Below the pieces are notes generated by a model. It was not told where the DNA came from, made no database searches, and saw only the letters and a program-made list of their open reading frames with translations. A stretch of 64,000 bases of DNA from Varroa destructor (lineage: Eukaryota; Arthropoda; Arachnida; Mesostigmata; Varroidae): NCBI RefSeq assembly GCF_002443255.2, contig NW_019211460.1:26694481-26758480 (forward strand), in the 5' to 3' direction. Both the position numbers and the translations under genes were made by a program. Shown one piece after another: positions 51,778 to 64,000 of the stretch. The stretch's first letter is position 1, and every line of letters begins with the position of its first letter.

Positions 51778-53947
51778 CGTCGAATAAAGCGATGCCACTA
51801 ACTGATACGGCTGAGACGAAATGCGGAAGCAACAACCATATCGAACAAGCACCACCTTTCCCATCTTCAGCAGAAGCAGACGAACGAGCGCTTAAAACGT
51901 ACCACGTCTGAAGGAAATTACAGAAGAACAAGAGACTCCGAGGCATAAGAGCAGAAATGGAGCTGTGGGTCAGTTATGATGATTGATATTGGGCATGATA
52001 ATAGCGATAATGCGTACTACAGTCAATAAGCAGTAAAATGACGAGGACAGGTGACGGTCCACGTAGTATAAACAAAGAAGGCAAGGCGGCAAATACTGCC
52101 AAGGAGATTTGTAGATACTGGATGTTACCATCTCGAACGTTACTGCTTTAAGGTTTAAGCAATCTTCAGCAAAATTTAGGCCCAATTTGGTACTGGCACG
52201 GTTGGGTGAGGTTTTACTATATGATGCGAAATTACGAAACATGAAGAAAATAGAGGACAATGGTATGACGTTCCCGCCAAACGAATGTATCACCGCTGAG
52301 CACTGCAGTAAAATGTCCGACAAGTATTTCACACCTAATTTACTAGCACACGTAACGGAAAACTGATCCAATAAGAAGCTAATTTACGCAGCTGTCAACG
52401 GTCATACACTCACACTTCTATAGTCCCCCGATATTTATGGCTCCTAGAACACATCGCAAACTGTAGTGACATTGCTTGAGATATCAGTTTAGGATCTCTG
52501 AAGGCTCCTATTAAGTATCAAACATTTCTTAGTAAAACGGTTTTATATTGCTCCCTTAATCTGCATGCTCTAATAGTTTAATAAAGGTTAGATTAAAATA
52601 ATGAAAATTTAAAAACAACCTGAAAACATACTTTTTCTTACATTTTTTTCTAAATTACTAAACTTTAACCTCTCTTATATTTCATTTAGGCATTTAAAAA
52701 AATTTAGTCGATGATGATCTTTGCTTTCTCGTTCTATATGCACATAGCTGTCATAGATCTCTCATACGATAGTTATCGACCCATGTACATTATGTGCTAT
52801 ATATGTAGCATAAAAGCCTCTGTTTCACGTCTGACCGAAGCCCATGGACATATTGATGACCAACGTCTTGGCACTTCCTAGGTGGTATCAGGGCAATCGA
52901 AATCATCGGCGACAGTTTCAAATTCTCCTTCCTCTCATATCTCATTCATGTGTAGTAGACATAAATAACAGTAGTTAGCAACGACAAATGGTCTGACGGC
53001 GAGCTCCGTGCAACAAGAAAACCATTTCTTGTCGTTGTCCCAACAGATGTCCTCCTTTAGACTGTTTCCGGTAGCTCCTATTATTACTTCTTCAGATTCT
53101 CCGGTACGAGTAGCTACAGTCGAAGAATCGGACAAAAATTCAGCTCACGTATTCTGCGCGGATTCGCCAGTCCCAACGCCTCGGGGTTGTCATTTAATTT
53201 CTTCAGAGTCCTTTTAGATAGACTTCCCTCTCTCACACCGACAATGGCGATGTCCGACGTCGTCATGTGTCAGTGTCCATAGATTTTTACCAAAGGCGAT
53301 GAAAAAAAGAACAAAACATTATGCGAAGCTACCTGCACAGTTAATGACCGCTGCTGTTTTGCCGGACAAACAAATATGAACAGCATCAACAGAGCGACGA
53401 TGTCGCCATAGGTCTCGTACCAACTCATATTAAATTATAGACTAACCATCATCGGTTCAAGTGTCATCATTGAAGCCCAGAGAAGCAGGAGCGGGAGATG
53501 AGGGGTCGAACAGAAGAGAAGTTCGTACCCCTTCTCAGCATTCATCGCGGTTCTGATCTGAGAATAAACGAGCTTTCGACGATCGGTCAGTCAGCGTGAG
53601 CAACAACCACCATTACAACGAAGATGCCGTCGCGTACGTCACAATACTACCATCAGTATCGGCAGGCGACGCTACCGGACAACACGCCGACGCCAGCTTC
53701 AGTTTTAGCTGTCTTAGCCACTGGTGTTGCTGATACCCTTACTTATGTACTGACTGGGAATCAGAAATGGAAGCTCCAGGGGGACAAAGCGAGGGCGATG
53801 GAAGATGACTTCTCACTTCTGTAGCGCAGCTTAAAAAACGGAGATGAAGTTCAGGAGGACTCGTATTCGGTAGACAGAGCAACGGACGACTGCAAGTTAC
53901 GCCTAACGCGACAACGGAACCGTATTTTACGGAGCCTGTAACATGAA

Positions 53948-53991
53948 GGTGCACGATGATGAGGTAGAGTGTGATGGGTGCATCGTGCACC
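53948..53991. repeat. perfect 11-bp inverted repeat, 22-nt spacer
   Basis: GGTGCACGATG at 53948-53958 is the exact reverse complement of CATCGTGCACC at 53981-53991, so the transcript could fold into a stem-loop. Pairing does not extend past the arms. The spacer contains TGAGGTAG. Confidence 0.85.
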
Positions 53992-56373
53992 CTCAATACG
54001 ACTGACACTCAGACTGTCGCCGCTGCTGATGGCCGTGTCACGACTCGTCGGCGGTGCTACTTCTGACTTCTGATCGTAGTCTGTCGGAGTTAAGTTAAAC
54101 AAACTGAGCAGCTCATCGAACAAGTAGCCACACTTGCAGAGAGAATATCTTGATATCCGGCTCATGAACAGGTAACCACTTATCCATGTATCTATGGCTA
54201 AAGATGTATTCGATAGACCTAAGCATCATCAAAGGATATCAACAACAAATATTTTGGTACAGTTTAGCGCAAACTGCTCTGTAACAAAATCCTGTCAAAG
54301 GAGGTATCTCTCTTTCTCTCTCCCTCTTTCTATATATATACTTTTCAAATCCTTGTCGTACGAGATGCAGTATTGATGCCTATTGCTAGGCTGTAATACA
54401 TATTAAGTCTGTAAGATGAAAATTAAGTTTTACGAACCCCAAGATATACAAATCCACAGCTTTTCTGATAGACATGACAATGCGGAGAAAATGCTTTCGT
54501 AAGCCGTGAAATGATAAACATTGGGTCTAACGATAATTAGCCGATTAAAAACCCATAGTATAAATAGCTGACATTATAATATAATAATAACATTACGTCG
54601 GTGTATAAGTAATATCTGTTTTCGTTTATTTCTTACACTTTTCAAATTCTTAGTTTGGTGATGATCAAAACTTGTATATCCTTGAGAAGCTCTTTCTTTG
54701 CTGCCCTACGGCGCTATCACCGTTATCGTTTTTGGCCTGACAACAAAATCTTTAAGCGACGTAGATGATTTTTTCGGGTGTAGAGATTGCGTTTTTTATA
54801 AGTGCCTTATGTTGCATCTTTTCTAGTATAAAAGAACCGTCGAAGGATGTTTGTACACGCACCATAAGAGTTACAAGTGCTGAAGTATAGATTAATCAAA
54901 CAATTATCTTCCTTCAAAAGTGACTAAAGGTTGCCCTCGACGAATTCTAAACGTGACTTATTTAGGTCGAATACAGCACTTTTGAATCAAACAAGCTACA
55001 TTGTAGTAGTACTCTCAGGTACACAGTCGTCGTTTTCGTCGTACGCTGCACCTATCCTGGGCTGTCTTGGCAACCCTCTATAAAATCAGTAAGACACGAA
55101 ACAAAAGTGTTTGGCAATGGTATCCCCTGACACCCGACATAGCCATCTTTGTAGGTGGACAAAGTAAAAATGACATTTTTAAATTTGGATAAGAACGACC
55201 TTTTTGTGGGGTAACGATGCTTCAAATTGTGTTTCATACCTGACCATCAATAAACGAATTAGAAAAGTAAGGAACGACGCCAATTTCTCGTACGCTAGCC
55301 CATAATGAGCCATTAATGTGTAATTGAAATAATTTATAATCAAGAAGAAAATTGTAAATCCTTAACTGTGTAAGAGCGATTAAACAGAAATTTATCGAGA
55401 GAGCAGCTTTTACCTTGTTGGACCCGCATACATATACCCCCACACATTCTACATATGTGTACGCCACCATGCGCCCAAAACTACTGGTTCAGTCCTTAGC
55501 ACAAGTACACCACAACCAGTAGATAAATGCATCTCTCGAACCGTTGAGAGGCCTATCAATTCGCTTTTGTCGACAAGTTACCACTGTCGCTATCTGCCTA
55601 ATTGGCTGAACACAGACATGTTTACAGGCACACACACACTTGAACGAATCGACATTTTGAAGCAGCAAAAGAACACACCGTCTTTGTATAGCCGATCATA
55701 ACCCTGTGGCCAGACAGGAATCAAGCGGGAGACCAAAATCAAGGCAGCAAGGTACCGAGTGGTAAGGTGCGAGATAGGTCGAAGCGGTGCCGTGGTACAG
55801 CGACCTAACCACGCGTTCTACTAACTACTACCCGCAAACCTTCACCACAACGGCAGGCCGCGGCAGAAGCAATTGATGCAGGTAGCAGCTAGCTCACCGT
55901 TTCATCCAGATCGACTTGCCAAGTTGTACGGCAATTGTGTTTCTATGACTGTCATTGCTGGCTTTTTATAGTCGCTACCGGCATTGCTGCCGCAATGGCC
56001 GCTTCGTTCTCAGGAACAATGTTCTAAAAGCCCGTGTCGTCAGAGCAGCAGATGCAGATACACTCGCTGTGTGCCCCAGTAAGCCGGTAAAGCCGGCAGA
56101 CATGCCGACCGGGTTGAAACGCTAATGGAAACACGGCCAGGGCCTCGAGAGCCCTACCGACTATATTTCAGTCGCAGATTTATTCTCATCTTCTCTTAGT
56201 GTTCTTCTTTGGGTGGGTTTTGTCAGAGGCCACGATTTTGTAGCGCGCGCTCGCCTACAAAGACGACGTTCGGCATAGACACAACACTGCTTAAGTTCTA
56301 GGTAATAGAAAAAGATCTGGAAAGAATAGCAAATTGAGAGGCGGGCGGATAGACGGACTGATGGCAACCAAAC

Positions 56374-56398
56374 GGGGGTGGGGTGGGGGTGGGGGGGG
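56374..56398 (+). repeat. G-quadruplex motif
   Basis: Four G runs of 5, 4, 5 and 8 separated by single T residues. This fits the canonical G4 pattern with one-base loops, the most stable class. Confidence 0.9.
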
Positions 56399-56970
56399 CA
56401 GTGTCGTAACGGTTGCTGCTACTGCTAGTCTTCTACCGAAAGTATTCTCAATACTGCTATTACTGAGAGAGTTCTCAGTTTTAGGAGCGGGCGAAGAACC
56501 TCACGGCTTTGTGGAACTTTAGTCGAGCGGTGAACGGCAAATTATTCAGTGGCGGCTGGTACCTGATACATCAGTGAAGGTTAACGTAGCGGCCAACAAA
56601 GAGGAGCAGTAGTGAAGTGGAAGTGGACAAATCCAGCCACAGAATGAGGAAAAACCCTTCATCGACTGATGCTTCTTCCGTAGTGCCGCCGTAGCACGGC
56701 GAACAAATAGCAATCAGACGTTCATTCTTCCTGGCCTGATCTATCGTTATTTGTGTTCAAAGCTTATTGAATTCTATACAACAGTACAGAACATAACCTA
56801 AACTAACAGAAAGCAGGCATCCGAAACTCGGCCCTTTGCTTGTATTAAGTATATCTCAGTTCTTTCTTTCCAATCTAGCCCCCTTCCGTGACCCTCAGCT
56901 CATGCCACTTCGGCGGTCGTTATTAGGCCCGATAGTATGCTAGTCATAGACGAGCGATAAAGTGACGGGC

Positions 56971-56987
56971 GGGGGGGGGGGGGGGGG
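56971..56987 (+). repeat. G17 homopolymer
   Basis: Seventeen consecutive G residues, preceded by GGGC. Such long G runs are rare and error-prone in sequencing, so the length is approximate. Confidence 0.85.
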
Positions 56988-59900
56988 AGAAGGGTGTACG
57001 AGGTCTTTCTCCTGTGATACTAACGTTAGTAGAGAGCAACGTTGCGATCACAGTCGTGCTACACTATGACTATTTTATAATAGCAGATATGATATAATTA
57101 GCCTATACTGATGTCCAATCAATTAAACAATAGTTCGAGATAAATAGTCGTTGGGCGCGTCTGACGAAACACGTCTAATTGTACTTCAAAAATTTTCCCT
57201 CAGTAGGTTCATTGATAAATGATAATTTTGAAAAGTTGCCGCCATCGCATTCGTGGAACTTACAGTTGAATGGAAGATCATTTTGAAAGTGGTAATAAAG
57301 TTTGGGCTGTCACTTCCTTTATATGTGATATGCCCCACCGGACTAGGAAAACTCAAGATATCCTCAAAAGTTGAAACACGAAAAGCGAATAGTGATGGTG
57401 ATGATCATTTGTGGAGGCAAATTGCGTGTGAGGATCAGCACGATTTGAGTTTGCTTTGTTTTGGGAGTCACGCTGATAGCGATCGGAGCATCTCTGAGCG
57501 GTGTGAACGATGCTTTATTTTCGCCCACATTTTATAACTGGACACATGTTCCTCTATTGATGGCCTTCGTCTAAAACCGCTGAGCTGATTTTGGTGTGAA
57601 CTCCAACGAATATATGATTGTGCAACTGGCAGAAGTATGGAACAGATATTTCGGGGTAAGCGAATTTAAACAGCGGTACAAGTCACCCACAAGAGCACCC
57701 AGGTGATATTAAGGCTTTCATAAGGAGGCCGGCCTCAAGTAGACTGCTTCAAGGTATCCCGCTGCGACGGTTTCCACAAGCGTCGTAATTGTTTTTGCGG
57801 TAGAGCCACCCCCGGAGACTTACGAAGCAATCAAAATCGTACAAGGGGAAATAGCCGCTTGGGAACGCATGCAGCTTACCCTAAAAGGTAGAATAGGTAT
57901 TTTATCCTTACTGAAATGCCGCTACTGCGTATGTATTCTCCTGAATGCCGTAAAGAAAGACGCCGTTGTTACTCGTTGATAGGACTAACGTGTTCACTAC
58001 CACTCGAAAAAATATTTGAAACCAATTCGACATACTCTGTAGCAAGTTGTTAAAACTTTTTCAATTTGTAGTTCCATGGTGATGTTACTTCTGTATACGC
58101 ATATCGTCTGTAGAGTATTCGTACTCTTGCAAAAAACAACTAGGCGCAACCCCCTTTCATAGTATCCGGTTTATTGTATAACAAAAAATTGTTATCAGTT
58201 CACGGTCGCCGTCAACAATGCCATCAATCGCATGGTGCGCCATAAGCCACGTAAACATCGCTCGCGATTCAACCTTAGCGATCTCCACAGCGGCTTTATA
58301 AAAAGTAAACAAATTGTAGTAGTATAAAACATAAAGTTCCCACGCTTGGATGCACTTGCGTGCTGCTACTTATTAGTCGAGAAGCTATATTTAACTTAAG
58401 CTATAACTAAATTTAGTTTGCTCCGTTTGTTTTGGCTTTGTTTTGACCAGACCCATCTTGTTACCGTTGACATATTATATATTTGCAGGCACAAAATGAG
58501 CAGGTTACGCCGGGTGGCCTGCGTGCGTCTTCGTCAGGCCAGCCATCATCTCGAAATGCATTGAACCGTTCGTTGATCGCTTTGGAAAGAGTTGGGAGAA
58601 CGCCGCTCTCGCCACTAGCTCTCTCGTATGGCCTGGATAGCCTAATCCATGTCGTCGCATATATTCCTAGACTAATGGCACCCGTTCACGTATAGCACTT
58701 ATGCTGTTTCTAAGCGTCGAAATCGCTTGCAGCCCGGGCTCCGGACAACTGTCGCGGAGCTCGATAAACAATGAGAAGGAACGTGATTAACATATCTTTT
58801 TCCTTGAAAAATAAGATTTGTTTGGTAACGGCTCAAACGTCCTAGTCAATTCACAGACGGCAACTATAGTACCAGCAGTCTAAAGTTAACTACATTGCAA
58901 GCCTATCGTTGTCGGGTACCACTAAACAATGTGCTTGTACGGCGCGAATTCTTCCACGAGCTGCCAGATCGAAGTGAACCGCAGTTTCGAGGACACTCGC
59001 CTTAGTCAGCCGGCACCGCAGACCACTACCGTTACCGAGGCTACGTACGCGAAGCGAACCATTCTATGCCATTGGTCTATTAGTGGCATATCGACAAGTT
59101 TAGGTACGCAGCGGTCGACCAGAAGCCGTCTCTCCTTCCTGTCTCCGCAGGCCGGCAGAGGAAAGACGAGATAAAGCTAATAGTAAAAAGACGAAGAAGG
59201 CCTTTTGTGCAATGAAAGCATTCATGGCCACGATAGCAGTTTTAACTCCGTATTCACCAGCCATAGAGATGTACGGTACGTTTACACGGCCATCATTATT
59301 GCGGACCGTTCAGACAACAATGGCGATTGCGGTGACAGTGAGCGCCGCCGCTTGCCAGGATCGCGACTATGGCCCGTAGCGTCGACTTCATCAGCGCATG
59401 CTCTATTTTAGGTTAGCTTCAGGATTCGAGCTGGCTAAACGCACCTTCGCCATCGCGCAATGCCAGAGAAGTGCGTGCTTTTTTTCACCACTACAGATTT
59501 GGGCCATTTACTGAGAAGGAGACCAGATGATCTCGGAAGGCGCGCTGTTGTAACCGCTTTGCCGTCTTAACGCTACGGACGACCCTCTACTAACGTGCAA
59601 CAACCATAGATGATGCCGAACGCGACAGCAGCGTCGTTGAATTCGAACGCTGCTAGTGTTCAGATAGCATAGCCGCCGCGGGCAGCGATCTGTCCGCCGG
59701 CTTGTCGTTTGGCCTGCCCGAACGTACGTAACTGCCACGTGCCGGCGGATTGTTCGGCGACTACAACAAGAGGGGGAGATGCAGGACAAGTCTGTCGGCG
59801 TACGACCATCAATTGGTCAAGTATGCTTGGTGGTTTAGCGAAGCGGTGATTGCTGGTGTCTATGAGACTATATTTATCTGAGATGGTGCGCCCTTTCGAT

Positions 59901-62900
59901 GCTCTGTGCGGGGTAGCGATATTCGGCCACAGATAGACCAAGAATGCCCAGAATGGTTGTGCTGATGAATCGTAAAAACCGTACTAAACTAACCGAATAG
60001 GACAATAGATTGATTAATGGCTTGTCTTTGACACATTGAAACAATCGCGGACGGGTGTAACTTTATTTAAATAAATGTCCCTGTCGAAAAAAGAAAGCGT
60101 TCTAATAATCGGGTTTGACATTGACGCAGCAATGTGAGACCTGATGAGAGGAGTATTGCGTCAGGCTGGTGCCGTATACGAGCTAGCACATGTCCAATTA
60201 GAAAAACGACTAAAAGGTTTTGTTGATCTAAGAACAAGTCGTCTGCTATGTCGAACTATTCTTGGCATAATGGCAAAACTATTAAATGTCACTCGCATAC
60301 ACAAAAGATGTACAAGCTACAGATTTTTGTATGCGTTCAGGTTATATATGTTTTACATGGATTACGCAATAGGGAAGCCGGCTTCTGTTTCCCTTTATAA
60401 GCCAACACTATAGGCTGAATTCGAATCAATCCGCAATAAACTAACTCAAGTCCTCTTTATTGAATCGCCCCCTCCATCGAGGACGCGAGCAATTCCATTT
60501 TTAAACGGGCGCCAGCTGACAAGAACGATTTCTACTTCGCCCTCCGATAGCTAACTTGGTTCGCCCACCGTATTACACTCAGAGACAGTCGTTCATGCAG
60601 ACATCGTGGGAAAGGTGGGTGTTGGCACGCTGGGCCAGGCCATGAGATACTTGCCGAAACAGGACGGACCACTAATGGCCTCGTTTGGCTTCGAACACCA
60701 GATGACTCCACGACGGCGCTGAGCTGTACTGCGCTCTTCTGCTGGAAGAGCTTTCATTGGAGTTGAAATGCGCTTATATATGATCAGTCCATGAAATCCG
60801 GCAAGCGTAGAGTTGGCCCTAGTAAAAAAAGGGTCGGCTCTAACGGACCAAAATCGCAGGCTACCTGGTGTCGGTGATCACCTGTAGACTGTGTTTATTC
60901 TATCGCGTATACGAACGAACCGAAAGAGTAAACGGCTTGTTTCTCTAGGTGATGATAGCTAGCGTAGTTCGTGTTGGCAAGTTCTTTACGCGTAGCACTC
61001 GAATGCCGATTCTTCCCTCGTGCTCGAGGCTGGGAACCAAATATTAAAACCGAATGAGGCGTACGACCTGGACGATGGTCTAGTTTGCAAGCGAGTGTAT
61101 CTACAAGTTTGGCACGAAGGGTTTCTGTAGACTACTACTATAGGCTCGTATTCTGAGAAGTCGTCGAAATATATCGATGGGGTTAGTAGCCACGAAACCT
61201 GTGTTTCATTGCGAGTTGATCGGTAAGAGGCCTACCCATGCAACCTTGCCGCCCACCTGCCCTTGAAATGGCAGGCGACAGCGCAACGAAAAAGAGGATC
61301 CAACTTGGTCCAAGGTCAAGCCACCTGCGCAAGCTCCGACCGAGGCTCGGCCGCGGATTGAAAGAATTAGGATAGTGTCAGGACTCGTCTAAGAAACCAT
61401 TCATAACTACGAGAACCAAAGTTGATGAGGAGGAAAAAAGGAGTCTTCAATGCTTGGCTGCGCAAGCACTCGTCTTCTTGTATTGAGCCTATTGAAACTT
61501 AATTTTGTCGTAGCCAGGACAGCGAGCGCGCTGAAATCTTTATCATTAATGTACCTTTGCAAACACGAAAGTATGCACCTAACTTATTGTAGTTGAGCTG
61601 CTAACGCCGCCGGTGACGATCTTCAGCAGGCGTTTGCACTTCAAAGAAGACTTAGAGAAGAGAGCGTAGCATAAACTTCTATTAAAAAACTTGGAAGAAC
61701 CCCATCATTCACACAGACTCGCTGTGGTTAATACCTGAACTGAGGCCAGAAGCTTGGAGGCCCGTGCAATCTGCACAGGATCGAAAGTGTTATTCAGTGT
61801 CTACGAACGTTGCCTGCAGGGCTGCAAATATAAAAACAAGCTAATGATGACTGTCTTGTGCCTTAAGAAACGGCAAGAAAAACGATACTAATCAACAAGT
61901 AGGTTGTACAGCTGAGCGAAAACAGCATCTTACATAGCATACATCAGTACGGGCCGCAAGGTTCGGGTATGCCGTGTCTCAATTTACTTCAAGTTCCATC
62001 AAATGTCTCGATTCACATGAGTTTGTACTGATCGGCGTATCATCTTGCGCTGACCGCCCTCTGTCCGTTTTTTTCCCCTTGTCTCACTTTGTTCCTTTAG
62101 ATTGAGTCGACGAACAGGACGTCTCGTCGATGCTCGTATCCGCTTTCTGCACCTCAATCGCTGCGTCATTTACGTTGCGGCCTGGTGTGCTTAACACTGA
62201 CCGTATCTACCCACAGCACAAGATAATGCGATACGCGTTATCTTACAATCTCGGATATATCACAACATTTAGCTACGACGTCAGCCGTTCGCTTCATTTC
62301 TCTCACTCCTTCTCTCGATCGCTCCCGCAGTTTGAATGATCCCGTAGCGGTATTTTTATCTCGAATCTCGTTGTGAGTCACAATCCTTCGCCGCTCGACA
62401 GAAAGCCTATTCACAAACATTACCGACGTTGTTGACTAACATGCATGTGAGCTAACAGCGGTCGACATTTCGCATCTGGCTATAAAGTAGCCGTACCCAT
62501 GCTACCGTCGTCTTGGTAGTTCGAGACTTATGACTGACGCTGGAAGCGTCGATGTCGACGCGCAGACCGGCTGACTTGCAAACGAGCGCGGCGATCGAAC
62601 ACACGGTGGCAGTAACGAAGCGAAGAACAAGTAGCAGTCTGTTACTGTTACATTAGTAACCAAAACAGTGAAGTCTCTGAAGATCTCTGGCTAGATAGCG
62701 TAGGCACAGATTGTATTCTCAGATACCTGGATTTGGTCAAATTAGTGAGTGTGCTGGTCACCGTTCGCTCGTTCACGCCAATCCTACTTACCGATGATAT
62801 CATCGACATCGTGTAGGGACCTTCCTAATAGAAGTATTGGCAATAGCTGTATAGTAACTGAACCCACTTCTAACCCCCTTCAACCTTCGGCTCTTTTTCA

Positions 62901-64000
62901 AAAAGTGGGTTCTTCAGTGATATTTATCTCAACCATCTTAAGATATGTTTTCGTTGAGAGGATGACGTAGCGGTAGAAGCAGTGACTGCCGTCTAATGAG
63001 CGTCGCTACTAGGTAGACTTCTTGCGGGTGTTCACGGGGACCTGAAGTTAAATGACGGCCGTAATGGCTTATATATGTATATCAAAATGCATAGGATTAA
63101 AGATTCGAACATGCACTGTCTATACTTTTGTTTCAGCACGAATCTATACCATAATATCCACAGGATAGTGAGGGCGTAATGTTGACTTTTGGTGCAGAAT
63201 AATCGACATGGTAGAGCCCGGTTCATGTGACAAACTGCTACACGGAAGCGAGTTCTGCCTTTAGACAACGAGGCAACGCACATATTGAAGACCGAAGTCT
63301 ACACAGACAAAAGCTATGAATGGTCTTAACGTACCAAACCGGTGATGGACGTACTAATATTTTTGGGCAGTCTGTTCGAAACAGCGGCGCTATTCCTCGT
63401 GAATGGCAGTTTCATAGTAAGTGGCGATACGGATCAAGCGAAGTCCAGCCCCGAGGGCGGCACCAAGCTCTTTACGTTGGTATCTTGATCGGATAGAGCC
63501 AAAATCGAGTTGATATTGGTGTATTCAACCTACCCTCGGTCGCTTCTTCTTTGTCCCGTATCAATTAAAGAACCTTGTAAATAGAGTGGGTCATATTAGA
63601 TCGTGCCAGCAGAAGAAATAGGTATGATCAATGTGGCGTGTTCGTCTGATGGTGATTCTGATGAAGGCACTTTGATTTCGCAACTGAGTATCTGACAGAA
63701 TCATAGAATTGTAGGAGGATACCAGCGCAGAATATCACACCCATAAAGGTAACCGCTTCTGTTGGAAGACATTTTGGAAGGAAGTGATTGGCCGAACCAG
63801 CGAGTGGACGCCGCTGAGTACGAACTGACGTGACCATGAGTGACTTAAACTGGGCACTAATTAAACAATGAGAATACTTTTCGATACATCTGGAAAAAAT
63901 TGATATTTTTCCTGAACAACATGAATATTTATATTTTTTATTTATTTGTTACTCATGAAAGTTAATCGAGCTACGACCATTTGTGATCACCTGCTGAGTC

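Larger units (their letters stand above)
47724..56000. other. non-coding flank upstream of klu
   Basis: No supportable gene. It contains a CAG tract at 51748-51777, a pyrimidine tract near 54306-54332, and a perfect 11-bp inverted repeat at 53948-53991. A 133-codon frame on the minus strand (51970-52371) starts at TTG and has a hydrophobic end but no recognisable family. Promoter or enhancer elements of klu are expected somewhere here but cannot be assigned. Confidence 0.55.
56001..64000. other. distal upstream flank, no supportable gene
   Basis: G-rich structures occur at 56374-56398 and 56971-56987. The rest has no recognisable coding region. An 89-codon ATG frame at 60144-60413 (plus) has a helix-rich, basic composition but no family I recognise, and it lacks supporting splice or context evidence. 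Confidence 0.55.

Noticed and set aside
60590..60780. Translated segment with Trp/Cys/Gly-rich words suggesting a decayed transposon
   Set aside because: No catalytic motif, no terminal repeats and no long open frame. The resemblance is too weak to name.

Overview
This is eukaryotic genomic DNA, mostly non-coding. Long spliceable introns, dense simple-sequence repeats and a developmental zinc-finger gene point to an animal, most likely an arthropod. A chelicerate such as a mite is possible, but the sequence alone does not settle that. There is no bacterial-style gene packing, no operon, no CRISPR array, and no rRNA or tRNA gene that I could support.

One gene can be defended. It is a minus-strand, two-exon gene for a four-finger C2H2 transcription factor that I identify as the klumpfuss (klu) orthologue, of the EGR/WT1-like finger class. 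The N-terminal coding exon (46650-47066) ends at a perfect GTAAGT donor in phase 0. The C-terminal exon (34626-35915) starts after a TTTACAG acceptor, also in phase 0. They are separated by a 10.7-kb intron. The joined product is 568 residues: an N-terminal basic NLS-like patch, a Ser/Pro-rich middle with a PLDLS CtBP-recruitment motif, a separate divergent first finger, and a tight array of three EGR-like fingers close to the C terminus. An AATAAA signal lies about 185 bases past the stop codon.

Layout: 1-34436 is the 3' flank of klu, with no supportable gene and many microsatellites, especially at 9.6-12 kb and 20-22.2 kb. 34437-34625 is the probable 3' UTR. 34626-47066 is the klu coding span with its intron, which carries two inverted EGR-like sites near 43.1 kb. 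47067-64000 is the 5' leader and upstream flank; it contains a very strong G-quadruplex motif at 56.4 kb, a 17-G run at 56.98 kb and an 11-bp perfect inverted repeat at 53.95 kb. The 5' UTR exons and promoter of klu probably lie in this upstream part, but I could not place them with confidence.

Most other open frames are short, start at non-ATG codons, or are built from translated trinucleotide or dinucleotide repeats. I treat them as chance.
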